A DNA stretch of 64,000 nucleotides, from NCBI GenBank assembly GCA_910578405.1, contig CAJTQO010000002.1:47760-111759 (forward strand), given 5' to 3'. Positions within the stretch are counted from its first letter, which is position 1. The number at the start of each line of letters is the position of its first letter. Source of the stretch: an uncultured Lachnospiraceae bacterium (GTDB lineage: Bacteria > Bacillota > Clostridia > Lachnospirales > Lachnospiraceae). Shown one piece after another: positions 60,021-64,000 of this stretch. The notes beneath the pieces were generated by a model that saw only the letters and a program-made list of their open reading frames with translations, made no database searches and had not been told where the DNA came from. The position numbers and the translations under genes were made by a program.

Positions 60021-61358
60021 ATGCAGCAGGATATGACAAAAGGGCTAATTACGGCGGGACTGGTACGTTTTGCGGTTCCATTAATGATAGGAAATCTTTT
60101 ACAGCAATTTTATAATATTGCGGATACTTGGATTGTAGGGCGTTTCCTTGGAGCGGATGCGCTGGCGGCAGTTGGGGCGTCCTATACACTGATGGTTTTT
60201 TTAACTTCTGTATTATTAGGGTTGTGTATGGGCAGCGGGGCGGTATGCTCCATTCATTTTGGGGCAAAGGCGGAAAAAAGGCTGAAGTCCTGTATCTTTG
60301 TTTCTTTTGTATTAATCGCAGGGGTGGCGGCGGTGATGAACGCGGCGGTATATGCCGGATTGGACGGGCTGATTCGTCTTTTGCAGGCGCCGGCGACAGT
60401 GGCGCCGTTAATGAAGGAATACTTGCAGGTGATTTTTTTGGGAATAGCGGCTTCTTTCCTGTACAATTATTTTGCCAGTCTGTTACGGGCTGTGGGAAAT
60501 TCGATGACGCCCTTGGTGTTTCTTGGCATATCCTCGGTATTGAATATTGCGTTGGATTTATGGTTTGTGCAGGGATTTGGCTGGGGGGTAAAAGGGGCTG
60601 CCGCCGCCACGGCGCTGGCGCAGTATGTTTCGGGCCTGGGTCTGCTTGGATATACGCTTATATTTTGTCCGGGACTGCGTATCCGTAGGGAGCATATGGT
60701 ATGGAGGATGGAAACTTTTAGGGAAATTATGGGGATGTCCTTTTTAACCTGTGTGCAGCAGTCGGTGATGAACCTGGGGATATTGATGGTGCAGGGGCTG
60801 GTAAACAGTTTCGGCACGGTAGTGATGGCTGCTTTTGCAGTAGCGGTGAAAATTGATTCTTTTGCCTATATGCCGGTTCAGGATTTCGGCAATGCGTTTT
60901 CCACTTTTGTGGCGCAGAATTATGGCGCAGGAAGGGAGGACAGGATTCAGGAAGGAATCCGCAGGGCATTGGCGGCAGTGTTGGTTTTTTGCCTTTGCAT
61001 CAGCCTGGGGGTATGTCTGTTTGCCAGACCGTTGATGGGGGCTTTTGTTTCCAAAGATGGGGCGCAGGCTGGGGAAATTGTCGCTACAGGCGTGCATTAC
61101 CTGCGGATTGAGGGGGCTTGCTATGTTGGAATTGGCATGTTGTTTTTGTTGTATGGGTTTTACCGTGCCGTCCGGCGGCCGGGCATGTCAGTGGCGCTAA
61201 CGGTTATATCCCTTGGGACCAGGGTGGCGTTGGCGTACCTTTTGTCTGCCATACCATGGATTGGGGTAACGGGGATTTGGATTTCCGTTCCTGTGGGATG
61301 GGCATTGGCGGATGCGGCAGGCGCCTGGCATTATATGCGCAAGCACAAGAAAGGGTGA
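60021..61358 (+). CDS. MATE-family efflux transporter
   Basis: Twelve-helix antiporter of 445 residues that exports cationic drugs or metabolites with Na+ or H+. Two homologous MatE halves can be seen: the first opens PLMIGNLLQQFYNIADTWIV, and the second opens GMSFLTCVQQSVMNLGILMV. Other hallmarks are FLGADALAAVGASYTL and YGAGREDRIQEGIRRAL. The start ATG 60021 follows AATAGGATAAG. It begins 80 bases after the TetM-Rae1 fusion on the same strand, so may be co-transcribed with it. Confidence 0.93.
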   Translation: MQQDMTKGLITAGLVRFAVPLMIGNLLQQFYNIADTWIVGRFLGADALAAVGASYTLMVFLTSVLLGLCMGSGAVCSIHFGAKAEKRLKSCIFVSFVLIAGVAAVMNAAVYAGLDGLIRLLQAPATVAPLMKEYLQVIFLGIAASFLYNYFASLLRAVGNSMTPLVFLGISSVLNIALDLWFVQGFGWGVKGAAAATALAQYVSGLGLLGYTLIFCPGLRIRREHMVWRMETFREIMGMSFLTCVQQSVMNLGILMVQGLVNSFGTVVMAAFAVAVKIDSFAYMPVQDFGNAFSTFVAQNYGAGREDRIQEGIRRALAAVLVFCLCISLGVCLFARPLMGAFVSKDGAQAGEIVATGVHYLRIEGACYVGIGMLFLLYGFYRAVRRPGMSVALTVISLGTRVALAYLLSAIPWIGVTGIWISVPVGWALADAAGAWHYMRKHKKG

Positions 61359-61529
61359 GGATGGCGCCAATGCGTTGATGTTGTTTTTTGTCTGTCTTTT
61401 TAGAATCGGTCATATTGGAATCTATCAGGAACCTGCAAAAGAAGTATGCAGAGAAAAGTGACAAAAATAACCCCGGTGTGTTATAATAACCTTATGGTTG
61501 GGGAAGTAAAAAGAAAGGAGATTGTTGTT

Positions 61530-61988
61530 ATGAAGCCATATATTCACAAAGTGCAGTATTATGAAACAGACAAAATGGGGATTACCCATCATTCCAATTA
61601 CATACGCTGGATGGAAGAAGCCAGGGTGGATTTTATGGAGCAGATTGGATGGGGCTATGATAAAATGGAAGAGTGCGGCATTCTCTCTCCGGTGATTGGG
61701 GTGGAATGCGAATATAAGAAGACGACCAGGTTTAACGACCGTATCCGTATTGAATTGGAGGTGTCGGGGTATAATGGCGTCAGGCTTTCGTTCCGGTATG
61801 AGATGCGGGATATTTATACGGAAAATGTAGTTGCGGTGGGGGAAAGCAGGCATTGTTTTTTGAGCGAAGAAGGCACCCCGATGGCTCTGCGCAAACAGTT
61901 CCCGGAGTTGGATCATGTGTTAAAAATCGGATTAAAAAATGACGGGGAGCCGGACGGGGAAGAAAGGATGCCAAAGGAGGCCGAATAA
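61530..61988 (+). CDS. Acyl-CoA thioesterase, YbgC/4HBT family
   Basis: Hotdog-fold thioesterase of 152 residues. The N-terminal YYETDKMGITHHSNYIRWM carries the conserved Asp and the HHSNY motif of the 4-hydroxybenzoyl-CoA thioesterase family. It would hydrolyse an acyl-CoA in the cytoplasm; chain length cannot be told. The start ATG 61530 follows AAAGGAG, and a perfect TATAAT (61482-61487) with TGACAA 17 bases upstream supplies a promoter. The rubrerythrin gene follows after 79 bases. Confidence 0.92.
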   Translation: MKPYIHKVQYYETDKMGITHHSNYIRWMEEARVDFMEQIGWGYDKMEECGILSPVIGVECEYKKTTRFNDRIRIELEVSGYNGVRLSFRYEMRDIYTENVVAVGESRHCFLSEEGTPMALRKQFPELDHVLKIGLKNDGEPDGEERMPKEAE

Positions 61989-62067
61989 AGTATTGGAAAT
62001 ATGGACAGACTGTGGAAGGAAGGCTCTGCCTGGAAGAAAAAGGCGGAGGAGACAGGAGGTTCATAAA

Positions 62068-62670
62068 ATGGGAGTGGATTTTAAAAACAGTGAAACAAAG
62101 GATAATCTCATGCGTGCCTTTGCAGGAGAAAGCCAGGCCAGGAATCGGTATACTTTTGCGGCGCAGCAGGCGAAGAAGGAAAACCTTTATGTGGTGAGTG
62201 CGGTATTTGAATATACGGCTGGCCAGGAGAAAGAACACGCGGAGATTTTTTATAACCATTTAAAAGAAATGGCAGGGGAAAACATCTGTGTGGACGGTGG
62301 GTATCCGGTGGATATCGCGGACAATGTGGCGAAGCTTTTGCGCAAGGCGCAGCACAATGAGTATGAGGAACACGACCCGGTATACAAAACGTTTGCCAAC
62401 AAGGCGCAGGAGGAAGGGTTTGCGAAAGTGGCGGCTTCTTTCCGCATGATAGCGGAAATTGAAAAAATCCATGGGGACAGGTTTGGGCGTTTGGCGGATT
62501 TGCTGGAGCAGAAAAAGCTGTTTGTATCGGAGGTAAAGACTTCTTGGATTTGCTTAAACTGCGGGTATGTCTATGAAGGGGAAGCCGTGCCGGAAAAATG
62601 CCCGGTATGCGACCATGACAAAGGATATTTTATCCGGTTTGAGCTGTCGCCTTTTGAAGGAAAACAGTAA
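62068..62670 (+). CDS. rbr: Rubrerythrin
   Basis: Di-iron peroxidase of 200 residues that protects anaerobes from hydrogen peroxide. The N-terminal ferritin-like four-helix bundle has FAGESQARNRYTF, EYTAGQEKEHAEIF and, in the second half, EIEKIHGDRF, providing the Glu and His iron ligands. The C-terminal rubredoxin-like domain has CLNCGYVYEG and CPVCDHDKG. The start ATG 62068 follows ACAGGAGGTTC; the upstream frame is not part of it. Electrons probably come from an NADH:rubredoxin or flavoprotein partner elsewhere. Confidence 0.96.
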   Translation: MGVDFKNSETKDNLMRAFAGESQARNRYTFAAQQAKKENLYVVSAVFEYTAGQEKEHAEIFYNHLKEMAGENICVDGGYPVDIADNVAKLLRKAQHNEYEEHDPVYKTFANKAQEEGFAKVAASFRMIAEIEKIHGDRFGRLADLLEQKKLFVSEVKTSWICLNCGYVYEGEAVPEKCPVCDHDKGYFIRFELSPFEGKQ

Positions 62671-62836
62671 GTCTTATAGGGATAGCGTTTTGGTTTTGAC
62701 AGAATAGGCTGCAAAGGGGAAGTGAGGAATTGCTTCCCTTTTGCAAAAATATGCAGAAGGCAGAGAGATACAGAAAGCAAAAGCGGTTCCCTGCAAGGAT
62801 ACGGGGCAGGGGGCGGCATAGGAAGAAGAGGTTTAC

Positions 62837-63901
62837 ATGAAAAGAACAAGGAAAAGCAATCCTGCAAAAAAAGCCATGTTGGCGGCCATGCTGGCGGCCG
62901 GGCTTATTTTGGGAGGGTGCGGCAGCGCAGATGCGAATCCGTCCGTAACGGAAGGGATGGCAGCCGTGGAGGCATTGGATTATCAGACGGCGCTCCAATG
63001 CTTTGAGAAAGCGTTGGCTGAGGGGGAAGATTTGCGTCTTTTGTACCGCGGGCAGGGACTGGCGTATATGGGGCTGACGCAGTATGATAAGGCGGCGGAA
63101 GCGTTTGAAAAGGCATTGGGTTCCGGCAATGGGCGGATTGACGAGCTGGATTATGACATCAATTATTATTTGGCGACTACATATTATAAGTTGGGGCAGA
63201 CGGAGCAGGGAATACGCACATACAATGCTATCCTGGCCCTGAAGCCAAAGGACAGGATGGCTTATTATCTGCGTGGCAGTTTATGGCTGGCCAGTGATTA
63301 TGAAAGGGCCAAGGCGGATTTTGACAAAGCGATTTCCCTTGGGAAAGAGGACTATGACCTGTTAATTAATATTTACCAGTCTTTGGAACGCCATGGCTAC
63401 CGGGAAGTGGGGCAGGAGTATTTACAGGCGGCGCTTGGGAGCGAGGCCAAATCCATGACGGATTACCAAAAGGGCAGGATGTATTATTACCTGGGCGATT
63501 ATGACAACGCGAAGAACTATCTGGAATCGGCCAGAAAGTCCGCAGGCCCGGAGGCGGTGCTGTTGCTTGGCCAGACTTATGAGGAACTGGGGGATTATAA
63601 TTACGCCATCAGCGTATACAGCAGTTATTTGGAAAGCGATTCGCAGAATGCGCGGGTTTATAACCGGCTGGGGCTGTGCCGGATGCAGATGCAGGCATAC
63701 GAAGAAGCGTTAATTGCATTTCAGACGGGAAAAAGCATAGAAAACAATGATATGATGCAAACATTGCGGTTCAATGAGATTATTACTTATGAAAAATTAG
63801 GGGACTATAAACAGGCGGCCTCTTTGATGGGAAGTTATTTGTCCACTTATCCGGACGATGAAGCGGCAAAGAGGGAGTATACGTTTTTAAAGACTAGATA
63901 G
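62837..63901 (+). CDS. TPR-repeat lipoprotein
   Basis: A 354-residue lipoprotein. The signal peptide ends in the lipobox LGGC at about residue 28. The mature part is TPR-like throughout: units such as YDKAAEAFEKAL, SDYERAKADFDKAI, GDYDNAKNYLESA and GDYNYAISVYSSYL repeat every 34 or so residues, giving about eight repeats. TPR lipoproteins tether or assemble other envelope proteins; no partner is indicated. The start ATG 62837 follows AGAAGAGG. A strong terminator follows the stop by ten bases. Confidence 0.9.
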   Translation: MKRTRKSNPAKKAMLAAMLAAGLILGGCGSADANPSVTEGMAAVEALDYQTALQCFEKALAEGEDLRLLYRGQGLAYMGLTQYDKAAEAFEKALGSGNGRIDELDYDINYYLATTYYKLGQTEQGIRTYNAILALKPKDRMAYYLRGSLWLASDYERAKADFDKAISLGKEDYDLLINIYQSLERHGYREVGQEYLQAALGSEAKSMTDYQKGRMYYYLGDYDNAKNYLESARKSAGPEAVLLLGQTYEELGDYNYAISVYSSYLESDSQNARVYNRLGLCRMQMQAYEEALIAFQTGKSIENNDMMQTLRFNEIITYEKLGDYKQAASLMGSYLSTYPDDEAAKREYTFLKTR

Positions 63902-63910
63902 GACGACAGG

Positions 63911-63964
63911 ACACAAGATGTTGTATGTACGTAAAAGCGTCAATATAACATCTTGTGTTTTTTG
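63911..63964 (+). terminator. Terminator after the TPR lipoprotein gene
   Basis: ACACAAGATGTT and AACATCTTGTGT form a perfect 12-bp stem around a 24-base loop, followed by TTTTTT. Confidence 0.85.
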
Positions 63965-63993
63965 TTGACTTTTTCCTTTTGGGGTGATACAAT
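63965..63993 (+). promoter_or_regulatory. Promoter reading out of the window
   Basis: TTGACT and TACAAT are 17 bases apart, at the very end of the window. It would start a gene beyond 64000. Confidence 0.75.
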
Positions 63994-64000
63994 CTAACTA

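Overview
The window looks like chromosome from an anaerobic gut Firmicute, most likely a Lachnospiraceae member (order Eubacteriales). The grounds are the gene order pyrH-frr-uppS-cdsA-dxr-rseP, strong AGGAGG-type ribosome sites, a HrcA/CIRCE-controlled clpB, DUF4250 and DUF6512 proteins, an oxygen-defence rubrerythrin, an RACo-like ferredoxin/ASKHA protein, and GH31/GH29 glycosidases of the kind used on plant and host glycans. There are no rRNA genes, no CRISPR array and no intact phage. I see one tRNA (Leu-CAG, minus strand, 35.5 kb).

Layout. 0-5.3 kb: a GH31 alpha-xylosidase (minus), a GH29 alpha-L-fucosidase and a thymidylate kinase separated by a 24-nt tandem repeat. 5.4-13.7 kb: cheB and a CheA-like kinase without the CheW-binding domain, followed directly by the pyrH-to-rseP block. 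This order matches the end of the Bacillus fla/che operon joined to the rpsB-pyrH block, with many genes missing. 14.2-18.4 kb: a PP2C phosphatase, a Ser/Thr kinase with nine 11-residue repeats, and a CstA-type transporter. 18.5-25 kb: a dCache chemoreceptor (minus), a YciI protein, relics of an integrative element, and clpB under CIRCE. 25-28.9 kb: DUF4250, an RACo-like activator with a Cys-rich repeat linker, a DUF1576 membrane protein and a small partner. 29-35.4 kb: the two halves of a NodB-type polysaccharide deacetylase lie on either side of a 5.7-kb block that carries a four-module flavin/rhodanese/siroheme/ferredoxin reductase and a FecCD-type ABC importer. 35.5-38 kb: the tRNA, an orphan FliD-like protein and small genes. 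38-47.6 kb: a sugar-phosphate cluster with an aldose epimerase-like protein, a LacI regulator, a PFK, a TIM-like protein, a LarA-like nickel-pincer enzyme, NagB-like and NagA proteins and a class II aldolase. 47.8-56.9 kb: a TauABC/SsuABC-like importer, a sensor kinase, a response regulator, a soluble chemoreceptor fused to a substrate-binding-protein domain, and a second chemoreceptor. 57-64 kb: a TetM-like GTPase fused to a Rae1/YacP-type nuclease, a MATE pump, a thioesterase, a rubrerythrin and a TPR lipoprotein.

The strongest candidates for something undescribed are three. First, the 53.0-54.9 kb receptor carries a cytosolic copy of the neighbouring importer's binding protein on its C-terminus, which suggests internal sensing of the imported ligand. 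Second, the 57.1-59.9 kb protein couples a ribosome-protection GTPase to an A-site mRNA endonuclease in one chain. Third, a respiratory or assimilatory reductase plus importer cassette has interrupted a deacetylase gene. All functional statements come from reading motifs by eye; no database search was run.
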